The notes: generated from the sequence alone by a model not told the origin. 64,000 nucleotides of DNA from Undaria pinnatifida (GCA_012845835.1 JABAKD010000007.1:665992-729991); one strand, 5' to 3'; positions 25,401 to 34,287 are shown, counted from the first letter of the stretch. Made by a program: numbers and translations.

Positions 25401-28400
25401 CCCGAAAATGACCCCACTGCAGGACAGTATATCATACCAGGTAGCTTGGATGACAGAGTCAGTTTGCCTACGTTTGCTGTGTTTTCTCATGCTTCGGAGC
25501 ACATTCACCTGAATACCTCGGTTTGGGAATCCCGCAATAAGGCCGAACCCGATGTAAATTGATGGGCACTCGTCAGAATGCCATGGTTTGACTAATTTTG
25601 ACCAAGAATAACCTGAATACAAATAACCCTATTCATAGATGATTACGCTCATTGAAGGACCGAGAAAATGCCAGAGTTCGGTCAGGATAGGTCTGACGAA
25701 AACTCAGATTTCTACTGTTCATCGGGTAGCACATATCAGAGAGCAATACCACTGTTCCAGCCGGTTAACTTGTATAGTCTAAGCGCATACTCTCTTCCTG
25801 TAGAGAGTTTATTCGGTTTTGGGAACGTCTTGCTTCCTTTGGAGCATATCCACCTTTTCTTGGTGGAAAACAGGATAGGTTCGTCGCAAAATAGCGTATG
25901 TACATCTCGGAGTGTTTTCCGCAACTGCATTGCCGCATTTTAAGCATCTACCTTTCCCGCATAAACGTTTTCTGAACCGTCAGGAATCACGTCGCAGCTG
26001 CCGACGGATTGGCTCACGTCTGCTGTGCCCGGCATGACCAGCGAATACTCTAACGGCGACTGGGCTTCGGACGACCTCCTTGAATGGTGCGTAAACAACA
26101 AGGACGCGTTCTGGTGGCAGTCTCACACCTTGACACACTTGGCCAGGGACAACCTCGGCGAGTCGGACTGCAGCATCGAAGACGGAGGTGAGTTGGGGCA
26201 ACTTGATTAGCGTGGCCGAGCGTTTCATCGCCAAACTAGAACTTCTACATATGCGAGAAGGGTCCTGTCCTGCATAGGTTCGGCGCAGTGGTCCTGGGTT
26301 TCTCTTAGCAGGTCATCACGCAGTTTTGCTGTCTCCTTTTACGATTCTGCTGTTTTACATCTTCAACGTGTTTAGCCGTCTCGCGCCTTCGATTGGTTCA
26401 CGTTTTCGTACACGTTCCGCTGATTTCCCTCTCCCTGGATCGGTTAATTGTCTATCGCCTCTATGTTGTTGTTGCTGTGTGTTTCGGTTCGTTTTCTCTC
26501 TACTTCGATCGTATTTCTTTCTCGCGACTTCAGTGGATTTACTATCTCGAACACCATCATTGATTGTTCTGCCTCCCCCCCACTGGAACAATGCCAATGT
26601 CTTCATCTACGCTGTCCCAAACTCTAGGCAACGCGCAGATTGCCGTCCTGACCGGGCTGTTCGGAAGTGACAACTACAACTGGAGGTCCATGACCAACCC
26701 GGGAATCACCGGCCTCTTCAACAAGTACTGCCTTGAGTAAGCAACCCCAAGCCGCCTTCACATCTTGGTATATACAGTGCGTGTTGAGTAAGGTTTCTCG
26801 CGGACAACGGCAGGATTATCACGTCATATCACGTCATATCATGCAATATCTCACCATACAATGCCGCCTCATATAACATCACGCCATAGACTATATACCA
26901 TAAAAATACGAATACACGCCAGCTCTAAGATCGAAGATTGGACTAATGTTTCGTCGAAAGTCATATTTACAAGCTGTGTGTGATGCTTCGACCGAGCGTA
27001 TTACTGGGTGTATGTGTTCTCATTAAGGATATAGGTCGAACCATATAATATCATACCGTACCATACCCTAACACATAATAGCATGCATCATAGCATATCG
27101 CGTTGTGTATGGACTATGCATATGTGCGCGGTGTAAATATCGCACAATATCGCACACCACAACACAATATATAATATCGTATCACAACAGCCAACACTGC
27201 TGCGTATATGTTTGGTGTGTTGAGCAGGTCGGCTGTGGACAACCTGATGGCGTGTGGCCCTGGAGACAACACGTACGACGGTGTCCAGACGACCGTGAGC
27301 CTTGTGTCATCCGAAAGCCCCTACCACTCCATCTACACCACCACCGATGTCAACGGTAAGCGGAACGTCTGATGCCAGAAGCTGTTCCCGGAGTGTTCGA
27401 TAAATATAGATAGTCTACATGTACGCGTGAATTCGGTTTTTTTCTTTCCATTGCCATCTAGCAAGCCCAATCAATGCCCGACCTAAATTTTCAGCCTGGC
27501 TAGGGAGGTATGACGAAATACCGGAGGCCCGCTCACGAACCGCGACAAATATACATCGCAAATATGATTATGAGATGTTGACCAGTGCAACTCCACGCAC
27601 AAAATGTCCTAGATCTTACCCGATTAGCCCCCCTCCCCTCCTCCCCTTCCGTGTGTTCGCGTTTGTCGTATGTCAGAATATGCCGGTTTCCAGATCGTGC
27701 CTCGTTTTGCCACCAACGTATACTTCAACTGTGTCACCGCCGATGTGAGTACAATAATAGTAGACTATTTCAATAGGTAGGGCAGGCTGCTGTTAGCACC
27801 GCAGTACGCGACCGTTCCAACTGCAGGAACCGATTGCTACTCTAAAAATTCTACTTGTACAGTAGCCGGCCGTTACCAGTGCAGCAGGAGACCACTGCAG
27901 TAGGAGCCCGTTTCAAACTCAGTAGGAGACCAGTTCCGCCTCAACAAGCGAACGCATACTTCACCTGTGTCCACCGATGTGAGTTTAACAGCAAATTCGC
28001 TAGTTCTGAATATTCCGCTCCAGTGGTCTATTCGAGCCATTGGGCGGGGACGTGTGTTCGGGCTTGCTACACTGGATTTCGAAGGCGTCATAATCGGTCA
28101 TGCGGCGGTAAAGGTTTCGAACAAATGGGGGACAATTGCAGTCAAAGTGGGGTACACGAAAAATCTAGGGGACAATTGCAGTCAAAGCGGGGTACACGAA
28201 AAATCTAGCAGATTTTGTGCGGTATACCCCCCCCACGTTTCAGTCAAAAGGGGGGGTTAGGTTGCCCCCTCCTTCGCCGCGAACGCGTTAGCCCCAACGT
28301 CGTGCGCGAAAAAAAACGGAAAGGTGTGCGCGTTCTCGACATGGGCTGCGGGCGTCATGGCAGCGCGTCAGAAATCGAATATAAGGCCGTCTGGGGCCAA

Positions 28401-31400
28401 CGCAGACGCGTTTCGCGCGGCCGTCTTCTCTATGTACCCCCCGATGACCCGAAACCCCGGGTATTACCCCCCTTTGACCATTTCTCATTGCAAAAAATAC
28501 GCTTTCGGTGAGGGAGGGTTCGGAAAATGTCGACAAAGATGCTGCTTCGACAAGAAGGAGACTAACATAGATTTTGTCTCCCTCAAGCATAGGAATTTCA
28601 TGAATGGGTCCTGAGGTGCAGTGGTACCAGGTATGCATTCATTGAACCCCTATATACATCCTATATACATGGTCTGCCCCGACGTCGGAAAATGCTTAAC
28701 ATCTTGAATTCGTACGACATAAATTGACTTGGTTTATGCTTTGCTTTGCTCACGCAGTTGCTTTTGGTTTGAGGGACTCAGAGTATTGGATTGCTCTTGT
28801 CGTTGTCTCCGTTTAATGCTACGATACCATAAGGGTTATGTTGATGATATTTTGATGTTATGCTGATGAGATGTTGATACTATGTTGATGTTATGTTGAT
28901 GTTTATAAGGGGCTTTAGTTTGCTGTGGCGCGGGGTGAGTCGGTTGAGTGACACACACCCGGTCATAGGGTTTCGAGCTCCATAAATACTTCGATATGAA
29001 TCCCCAATGAGGTGGTTTGCCACGCTGCGCCAAGCAAATCGCTTAACTTGTTTTTGTCAGTAAGGTACAGAGTCACTCGTGCGATTATGATCGTGAAGAC
29101 CTGGTAGTCAACACTTCGGTGTGCCCCCCACCGTGGCCGTTGTGGTAGTGGTATAGTATCCATTGGATACACGCGTCAAATATGCCCTAATGTGCATCAA
29201 TACGAATATAGAATATGCACGAAACGTGTGTCAATCACGCATCCAACATTCATCAAAATACGCGTCAAATACGCATCAAACACTCATCAAGCATGCGTCA
29301 AGCACGCATCCAATACTACACATACTAAATGGTAATCGAACATATCTGCTCCGGCAACGTGTCTTATCATTCGGTGTTCACATTTTGGATAAAAAACATG
29401 ACAACTGAATTTCGAAAAAACGTGGCAGTTGATTTGCGATAAAACGTGACAATTGAACTGCGAAAAAAACGTGACAATTGAATTGCAGTGCCTGGTGAAG
29501 GAGAACGAATTTATCCGTCGGGACTTCTGCGAGTGCCAGGAGCTGGACCCGTCCATCGCCGACAACGGGGTAAGTAACATTAACCTTGCACACATAATTC
29601 GATACGGATAGCTTCTCTATTTCCGACACAGTCATAGGATAGATCGATTACGAGCTAGTTCATCTGTCTCGACCCGTCCATCGCCGACAACGGGGTAGGT
29701 AAAGTTAACCTCGCCCAGCCATAGATAGGACAAATAGATCATGAACTGGCTCACCCTTCTCAACCAGCCCATCGCCGATAGCGGGGTGGGTAAGCCTATT
29801 CTTGCAAAGTGATAGGGTGGTAGGGTGATAGGACAGATCATGAGCCAGCTCGACCCGTCTATCACGGGCACCGGCACGAGCAACCTGGTACAGTTATGGG
29901 ACAGGTCATGGTCTAGCTCATCTAGCCCCCATGACATAGCACAGATCATCATGGTGAGCTACTAGTAGGCAGCTTGTCTCCAATATATATATATATAACG
30001 GACCATGAGCTAGCTTGTCTATCCCCCATAGCTCGTAGAACGGACCATCAGCCGCGGTAGCTCGTCAAAATCCCTAATTTCCCTCCTGTATCTCACCGCG
30101 TCTACTTATTACCTCGATTCTCCCATGATGGTTATTGTCTCTGGCGACCCAATTATCGTGATTTCTTCAATCGTGGCCGCTGTCTCAGGGACAATCGTCC
30201 TTGCTTTTCAACTGTTCCTTCACACGATGCCGCTGTGTGTGATCCAGGGATGCAATTCTTGTGATGGCGACATACAATCGTTCGGCTCGACGGATGCCCT
30301 CTTCACCGCGGAGGCACAGACCACGAGCCGTTACATCCTCGCAGGACACAGGTATGCATCCACGCCATACCATACCATACCATACCATATCATACCATAC
30401 CATACCATACCATCCCATACCATTCCATACCATACCATACAGTAAAATGCCATACCAAAACATACCGTATCATACCGTATCATACCACACCATACCAGTC
30501 CAGGGAGGCACAGACCATAAGTCGATGCATGGCCGCAGGGCACAGGAACCTAGTACCTCGTGCCCCGTACATCGTACCGCTTTTATTGGTTACGCCATTG
30601 ATGTGAATCCTAAATGATCCATGCATCTGCATCCTGAGTGGTGCTATCCCCTTATTGCGGCAGTCGGAGGGTGCTATCCCTTGGGACCAACACGACCACG
30701 ACATGTTTATCTGCAATGGTATTGGCGTCGACGTCGCGATGGGTCATTCGTTCGTATCGCATCTATTCGGGGATATGTGTTAGCTGGAGTGTGCCGTGTT
30801 GAAAGGTCCCAGTCAAATGTGTAGCATGTGATCCCTCCTGGCCGTTTTTGCCTTTCCTCTGCTGTGAGGTGAAAATACGCAAGCATTGTCGAGTCGAATA
30901 CCCTCAACTGAAGCAAGTGTCCTGTAGTATTTAGCACCGTCAACCGCGAGCAGTGTTAATCGATCGTCCTCAACAGCACGCGGAGGGTAAGAAGCTGTCT
31001 CCAATTGTTGATCCAATTGTTGAAAAGTTTGGCTAAATGCCAGACTGGACGCTTTCACCGAAAGCACGCCCACCAAAATTACATTCTTGTTTCGCTGGAA
31101 TCCGTTTCTCGCGTTTGAATTATGATTGGCAGGGACAAGTACATGTTCCACCAGGCGAACGTCATCCCCGCCAGCGACCTGCCCGGCTCCCCCTCTCTGC
31201 TGGAGTACTGGTACAAACAAGTCATGGAGAAGCTGACCTCTCTCCTCGCGTTTCCAGTAATGGTGAGAATAGTTGTAGAAAACTCATGTGTTTAACGCAA
31301 TATATATTTAACGTGCATACTAACATGTTCAACGTATTAAATGGATAGACTATTGTATTCCGCGCAAACGTCTTCATTATACATGCTGTTGTTGTCTCAC

Positions 31401-34183
31401 ATCAGCTCTTGTCAAACATCTAGAGTCCGTGGTCACACAAAGGCACGAAGGTACTGGAGCCCTAGGAAGGTCTGAAAAACCAAATAAAATCAAAACTCGT
31501 CCAGGAAATACTGCGCTTTCCCACCTAAACCGCACGACACACGAAGAAGGCGCACAAAAGAAATGATCCAATATGTAAATTGAACCCACATGGCCCCGCG
31601 TATCCACTCAACCACAGCATAGTGTTCCCCCGTTCCCACAACTAACCACCTCGCGGCTACAACTACAGCGGTTGCTGTCTGGAATGCTGCCTGCACCGTG
31701 CAAACCGCGCGGTAATCGTGAGCACGCCTGTTGTCTGGAGTGCTGCCAGAGTGACGACCCGCGGGCATGCAGTGAAACAAGAGCAATCGAACCAAAAACC
31801 ACCTTACAAATATCAATGATCGCTCCGTCTTCCCGGGTTATCTGACAGGTTGAAGCGCAAGCTACGACGCCCGTTCCTGAAAATTGAAAATTGCGGGGGG
31901 TCGCTCCCCATGAAGGGTATACAACTCGACCAACTCTACAAAAATCAGTGACGCAAGTACCATGTACTAGTTACTGCCTTCTAAAAATCCAGGAGAAAGA
32001 CGATCGTTACTCTCGTCATGATGGTGTGCGGGTCTCCGTGTACGATTATTATGCTGCGGTTCTCCACGGCCACCTCGTCGCCTTAGCTCACTCGGCCCGC
32101 TCCTTTGCACGTGCTTTCGTTGACCCTCAAATCCAGTCGGTTCCCGTTCTCCCCCGTCCCAAAAAACAACTGCTCCTCGCAGCTTGCGGTGCTGATCTGA
32201 AAACAAAAAATCTCGTTCAGGGAGAGTTCAATCCGTCTGTTCCCCACCCGCCAACGGCCAGTCACTCTCCTCCTTCGTCGTCGAATCCAGCCTCCTGCCG
32301 GCACAGTTCCCTCCACGCAAACCAAGACTGCGCCGTAGATTGGGTCGTGCTGGCGCCTGCCACCGCGCACGAGCATCCCGGTTAGGCATTGCTGCTCTGC
32401 CGATGCTGCCCAAAAGAAAAAGACGCGCGAATCGTCGGTGACCATGCCTAATGCACCACGAGCGACTTAACTCTACCGCCACGCCTAAGCCTCGCCGCCA
32501 CACGCAGCAGCAAGAACGTATTACTCGTTGAGGGCGAGTCCGGCCTTACACCCGCCAGAAAGACCCCCCCACACTCGCTACAGGCCAGCTAGGGCATGCC
32601 TCGCAGCATGCCTTACCGAGGCGGCAAGGGGGACGGAGGTGACATGTGTTCAATGCTGCATATGTAGACTATATTGGATTCACTGTAGACTGTATGTGAT
32701 ACGTTCAACGTTTATAGGTTCAAAGTGCACAATCACGCACAATCAAGCCCACCAAGTCATCATGGAAGCACTGTTATCTCTGCTTGCTTCCCCCTTCATG
32801 ACGAAGCGTATTATTTCAACCTAAACAGGTTCAACGCACACGCCTCCTTCAAACAGAGAAGAAATCTTACCATCTCACGCCCACAGTACTGCAGAATATT
32901 GCACTTTACACACGCCACCGCGAAATGCCTTCCACGTATTTTCATACATATGGCTGTCCTGCCGTTCTCGCTAAAGAAAGCCAACGCATACGTCTTAACC
33001 TGAAAATGCTGCACCCCACGAGGGGTCGTGATAAAGCCAGGTACATATCGGCAGTGTAGTCACATGTTGTATATATGGTCTGCAGCAAAATATATGTAAA
33101 CATCGTATCCTTATTGATGTGAGGGTTGTGAAATGTAACTACTCCATACAAATTGAAGACAATATCTAATTCCCACAGTCGAGAGAGACGATGGTCATAC
33201 CCTGTCCTAAAAGAAAAATTTCAACCAACACGTCACGTCTGTTGTTTTCCCCACTTGTTGTTCCTCCAGTCGAAAAAGTTCGACGACCTCTGCTCGGAGT
33301 TCACCCTGCACGAGGATCTCGACCGTTCGGGCGCCTACGCGATCGCCGATATCGACACCACCTCTGGAGACATCATCAACATGAGACTGAGGACCAAGAG
33401 GAGGTGTAAGGCTGGTTTCATCCCCATCACTGTCCCCAGCACCATGAACGTGAGTCGCATCGTCTGCATCTCTCTGGTGTGGAAAATATATCGATAGCCC
33501 ACGTGATCAACTAGTAGAGTCGATGGCGGAACACTGGCAGGAAATTTCTTATTTCATCATATGGTTCGTTGTTCCTGAGCCATGGCGCCATGGAATGGTA
33601 GGAGGAATGCCTCACTGTGCTCAGCAAGCTCCTCGATCAAGGAACAGTTATTTTATTATACTGTACGGTATGGGGATTACATTTATGTTTGGTTAGTGTT
33701 TTGTAGCGCCTCAAAATCGCTCGCGCGAGAGTCTGCCTCGATTTTTTGTGCTTTTCGGTTTCGCCGTAAGCACCGACATGGAATGCTTTCTTACGCTATT
33801 CCGCCATAGTGTGTTCGCCCGTATTCTAATTAGGTACTCGTAGGAAGCCGCTAATAGTATGGCGGTCTAAACCCCGTGTCGTAGCGAAAACAGGGGAGGG
33901 AAAAGCGCAGACATGCCTATGAGGTTTACCTCCCAAGTTCTAAAGGTTTGTACCACGTTGTTCCTGTATTCCTCTACACTCCACTATGACAATAATGTGA
34001 CAATGCCAATGTCACAATGTGCCAACGCGCTATGCGTCGTGTGTATCGTATGCCTCATATTTAACAGGTGGACACTGGGTCGCTAGTGGTGGGAAGCACG
34101 GAGACTTACGGATCGGACAAGACTTTCTACCTCGCCACCGACGCAAACTCCGTGCCCCAGCCAGCGACCGCCCCTGACGCCAG
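19246..34183 (+). CDS. Agd3-like polysaccharide deacetylase (carbohydrate esterase family 18), multi-exon gene
   Basis: Fourteen exons: 19246-19432, 20127-20222, 23798-23917, 24858-24923 (or 24936), 25350-25440, 25984-26187, 26628-26736, 27228-27355, 27677-27744, 29489-29569, 30248-30351, 31133-31262, 33270-33449 and 34068-34183. They give about 560 residues and join in phase at all but the 24.9/25.35 kb junction. Conserved in order: WGTKGVFMGERRFYLAGMVDD (here broken by an intron after VFM), the SHTLTHL H-x3-H site, VPRFATNVYFN, YMFHQANVIP, and a segment with KKFDDLC. Agd3 of Aspergillus is a secreted enzyme that deacetylates galactosaminogalactan; its CE18 domain is a metal-dependent NodB-like barrel. 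The VDD and H-x3-H residues are present, so activity is plausible, though the substrate here is unknown. The start, signal peptide and promoter are not identified. The first exon begins in mid-codon, so upstream exons exist. Confidence 0.85.
20127..20222 (+). CDS. Agd3-like gene, exon carrying the catalytic VDDLF motif
   Basis: Thirty-two codons, phase 0 both sides: GERRFYLAGMVDDLFLATG followed by VFEYDGDLNEGAE, ending at GAG|GTAACC. The two Asp codons at 20160-20165 correspond to NodB motif 1 (general base plus metal ligand in CE4/CE18 enzymes). The 3' half of this exon with its donor site is repeated in decayed form three times downstream (20561, 20798, 20941). Confidence 0.88.
20561..20996 (+). 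pseudogene. Serial decayed copies of the preceding exon's 3' end
   Basis: Three segments echo the DGDLNEGAE end of the exon at 20127-20222. At 20561-20597 it reads ECDGNLKEGAR with the donor lost. At 20798-20827, YGSDFNERAE lies between a TATTCCAG acceptor and GTAAGG. At 20941-20993, TGVFENADDLKEGAE is followed by GTAAGG. The second is a perfect mini-exon of 30 bases that would keep frame if included, so alternative use cannot be excluded; the simplest reading is repeated local duplication and decay. Confidence 0.75.
21046..21165 (+). repeat. (CCGTAA)n hexamer array
   Basis: About twenty hexamers CCGTAA with CCGCAA and CCACAA variants, inside the intron between the exons at 20.2 and 23.8 kb. 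The unit is telomere-like in size but is not a known telomere repeat. It ends directly at a CTACGGTAGAGGCGCACC motif (21168-21185). Confidence 0.95.
21424..21725 (+). repeat. (CTATG)n pentamer array
   Basis: About 300 bp of CTATG pentamers, cleaner on the left and degenerating to the right (CTTTG, CTATC, CCTTA variants). It lies in the same intron as the CCGTAA array. Confidence 0.96.
21745..21975 (-). mobile_element. M1 MITE-like copy
   Basis: Reverse-oriented M1 with both ends recognisable: ATTTTGTCCCGCTC...AAACGGGTTTTATAG at the left and CTTCGATCTCGCAGCTAG at the right. It lies directly beside the CTATG array. Confidence 0.7.
22060..22210. mobile_element. Palindrome-bearing short element P1 (copy 1)
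   Basis: Centred on an inverted repeat GTCACTCGCGCGAGTAAC (near 22108-22130) flanked by GGGG and CCCC, preceded by ACAGTAGGGGGGG and followed by GTTGACGAAATCCCCTCGCAA. The same palindrome with related downstream sequence occurs at 51635-51730; the palindrome alone occurs at 23164-23187, with degenerate versions near 8365-8390, 25244-25262 and 51784-51805. The family is unrecognised and non-coding. Confidence 0.6.
22640..23140 (+). repeat. (AGCATCTCAA)n decamer satellite
   Basis: Roughly fifty decamers with a few point variants (AGCATCGCAA, AGCGTCTCAA, ATCATCTCAA). Variant decamers recur in the same order (a CGTCTCAAAGCATCCTAAAT block appears twice, near 22850 and 23040), so a higher-order unit of about 190 bp has itself been duplicated. 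Confidence 0.96.
23470..23721 (+). pseudogene. Decayed upstream copies of the 23798 exon
   Basis: Three or four copies of the DAEDSLNA segment of the next exon. They lie at 23470-23496 (GATGCCGAGGATGGCCTCAA), around 23518-23537, 23610-23680 (TGAAGCAACCTGCGACGG through GACAGCCTGAACGCAATG, acceptor-like AG included) and 23697-23721. Two of them align over about 183 bp including the intron sequence before the acceptor, so whole intron-exon border units were tandemly duplicated. Only the last unit remains a clean exon. Confidence 0.75.
23798..23917 (+). CDS. Agd3-like gene, exon
   Basis: Forty codons in phase 0: QRATAANMQTFRDAEDSLNA followed by QYGSNIVTEFPFNGLGILEK, from a CTTGAAG acceptor to AAG|GTGATA. 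In the family the DD motif is followed by an R-T-(S/A)-A-A-D/N helix and a strand ending 'hydrophobic-E-x-x-(F/H)-N-G'; both are seen. It is flanked on each side by decayed partial copies of itself. Confidence 0.85.
24139..24582 (+). pseudogene. Decayed downstream copies of the 23798 exon's 3' end
   Basis: Three segments repeat the FPFNGLGILEK end with its donor: 24139-24180 (CTTCCATTCAGCGGCCTCGG), 24339-24380 (CCTTTCACGGCCTTGGCATC) and 24540-24582 (CTCCTTTAACGGCCTTGGCA, followed by AAAAAGGTGAC). Each has frame or stop damage, and the last keeps an AAG|GTGAC donor. Spacing is about 200 bp. Confidence 0.75.
24858..24936 (+). CDS. Agd3-like gene, exon with uncertain donor
   Basis: Starts after TTTTCTAAG and reads VDSAYVLDIDDADIALLPK then GDNVEGTG, in phase with the previous exon. 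The obvious donor is ACCG|GTCAGT (end 24936, phase 1). The next exon's frame fits better if splicing uses AAC|GTCGAA (end 24923, phase 0). The GTCGA(A/G)...GGTCAGTACTTGG border is echoed at 25041-25070. Confidence 0.65.
25350..25440 (+). CDS. Agd3-like gene, exon
   Basis: Reads TFKDIEDVWLWASDKENPEN and on to DPTAGQYIIPG, ending at CCAG|GTAGCT in phase 1, which joins perfectly to the next exon (G|GA codon). The acceptor is a weak CGCGCAAG at 25349; the preceding 80 bp are open in another frame, so the 5' border is the least certain of the set. Confidence 0.65.
25984..26187 (+). CDS. Agd3-like gene, exon carrying the H-x3-H metal-binding motif
   Basis: Sixty-eight codons from TGAACCGTCAG to GGAG|GTGAGT. 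It contains EYSNGDWASDDLLEWC and then WWQSHTLTHLARDNLGE. The two His codons at 26124-26126 and 26136-26138 match NodB motif 2 (H-[ST]-x-x-H, metal ligands) in its Agd3-type context (W-x-SHT-x-TH). With the DD at 20160 this completes the expected Asp-His-His metal triad. Confidence 0.9.
26628..26736 (+). CDS. Agd3-like gene, exon
   Basis: Reads NAQIAVLTGLFGSDNYNWR, SMTNPGITGLFNKYCLE, with acceptor ACTCTAG and donor TTGA|GTAAGC. Phase 1 in and phase 2 out, matching both neighbours. Confidence 0.85.
27228..27355 (+). CDS. Agd3-like gene, exon
   Basis: Begins after GTGTTGAGCAG and completes a GA|G Glu codon. It reads SAVDNLMACGPGDNTYDG through TTVSLVSSESPYHSIYTT and ends at AACG|GTAAGC. The frame is continuous with the exons on both sides. 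Confidence 0.85.
27677..27744 (+). CDS. Agd3-like gene, exon with VPRFATNVYFN
   Basis: Acceptor CGTATGTCAG, donor GAT|GTGAGT. Reads EYAGFQIVPRFATNVYFN then CVTAD. The V-P-R-(F/Y)-(A/P)-T-x-(V/I)-(Y/F) stretch is a conserved strand of the family. A decayed copy of its 3' end with donor lies at 27949-27980. Confidence 0.88.
27949..27980 (+). pseudogene. Decayed copy of the 27677 exon's 3' end
   Basis: GCGAACGCATACTTCACCTG then TGTCCACCGAT|GTGAGT mirrors the ACCAACGTATACTTCAACTG...GCCGAT|GTGAGT end of the exon, including the donor. One base is missing relative to the exon, which breaks the frame. Confidence 0.75.
28128..28208 (+). repeat. Two tandem units of about 38 bp
   Basis: GGGGACAATTGCAGTCAAAG and GGGGTACACGAAAAATCTA occur twice head to tail, differing by one base. 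Recent duplication in an intron. Confidence 0.9.
29170..29320 (+). repeat. Degenerate CATCAAATACG-type repeat
   Basis: Words such as ACGCGTCAAATACGCATCAA recur every 11-12 bp over about 150 bp of intron. Confidence 0.6.
29385..29488 (+). repeat. About 31-bp tandem repeat ending in a splice acceptor
   Basis: Four units of the form AAAAAACGTGACAATTGAAT, then TGCGA. The last unit runs straight into the acceptor of the exon at 29489 (GACAATTGAATTGCAG). Earlier units carry TTTCGA, TTGCGA or CTGCGA where the last has TTGCAG. Confidence 0.85.
29489..29569 (+). CDS. Agd3-like gene, exon (Cys-rich)
   Basis: Twenty-seven codons, phase 0: CLVKENEFIRRDFCECQE then LDPSIADNG, ending GGG|GTAAGT. The three Cys codons suggest a lineage-specific disulphide loop. 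The 3' end with donor is echoed three times downstream. Confidence 0.8.
29660..29893 (+). pseudogene. Three decayed copies of the 29489 exon's 3' end
   Basis: CTCGACCCGTCCATCGCCGA (29669 on) is nearly identical to the exon and is followed by a GTAGGTAAAG donor. A second copy near 29761-29795 reads CCCATCGCCGATAGCGGGGT with GGGTAAGC, and a third near 29850-29893 is more diverged. Spacing is about 95-100 bp, and the intervening intron sequence (AGACAGATC/ATGAGCTAGCTC phrases) is repeated as well. Confidence 0.8.
30248..30351 (+). CDS. Agd3-like gene, exon
   Basis: From GTGATCCAG to ACAG|GTATGC: GCNSCDGDIQSFGSTDALFT then AEAQTTSRYILAGHR (last codon split). Two more Cys codons pair in number with the preceding Cys-rich exon. 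It is followed within 10 bp by a CATAC array and then a decayed copy of its own 3' end. Confidence 0.8.
30355..30500 (+). repeat. (CATAC)n pentamer array
   Basis: About 140 bp of CATAC pentamers with CATCC, CATTC and CATAT variants starting just after the donor of the 30248 exon. Confidence 0.95.
30505..30551 (+). pseudogene. Decayed copy of the 30248 exon's 3' end
   Basis: GGAGGCACAGACCATAAGTC and GCCGCAGGGCACAG|GAACC align with the exon end GGAGGCACAGACCACGAGCC...CTCGCAGGACACAG|GTATGC. The donor GT has become GA. Confidence 0.75.
31133..31262 (+). CDS. Agd3-like gene, exon with YMFHQAN
   Basis: From ATGATTGGCAG to ATG|GTGAGA. Reads RDKYMFHQANVIPASDLPG then SPSLLEYWYKQVMEKLTS and LLAFPVM. 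(Y/F)-M-F-H-Q-A-N followed by a Ser-Leu-Leu helix and a 'P-(V/I)' strand is the clearest Agd3-family signature in the window; it lies near the C-terminal end of the CE18 domain. Confidence 0.92.
31378..32645 (-). mobile_element. Dispersed element R, copy 1 (about 1.27 kb)
   Basis: Aligns in order with 59105-60335, from TGCTGTTGTTG(TTG)TCTCACAT at the left to CGAGGCGGCAAGGGGGACGG at the right. Copy 1 keeps about 430 bp (32080-32520) that copy 2 lacks; copy 2 carries a TRIM insertion that copy 1 lacks. Read on the - strand it ends in GTGACCACGGACTC ... GTGAGACAACAACA, a (CAA)n tail shared with the SINE-like family S3. No recognisable protein. It could be a decayed LINE 3' part or a long SINE. 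Confidence 0.75.
33270..33449 (+). CDS. Agd3-like gene, exon
   Basis: Sixty codons, phase 0, from TTGTTCCTCCAG to AAC|GTGAGT. Reads SKKFDDLCSEFTLHEDLDRS and on through YAIADIDTTSGDIINMRLR and KAGFIPITVPSTMN. K-x-(D/F)-D-(L/D) after the 'FPV' strand and R-x-x-x-C fit the end of the CE18 barrel; the 'P-I-T-V-P' strand fits the terminal beta region. Confidence 0.88.
34068..34183 (+). CDS. Agd3-like gene, exon (near C-terminus)
   Basis: From CATATTTAACAG to CCAG|GTAAAC. Reads VDTGSLVVGSTETYGSDKTF then YLATDANSVPQPATAPDAR. Phase 0 in, phase 2 out. Confidence 0.85.
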
Positions 34184-34287
34184 GTAAACGTATACTGATA
34201 ACATTTTGAGGAATGAAGGCAGCCTTCGTGCGTAAGTTCCTCATTTTCGCTGTGTTCCTTCCGCTTGATTGTCTTCTCCTTTCTGAG

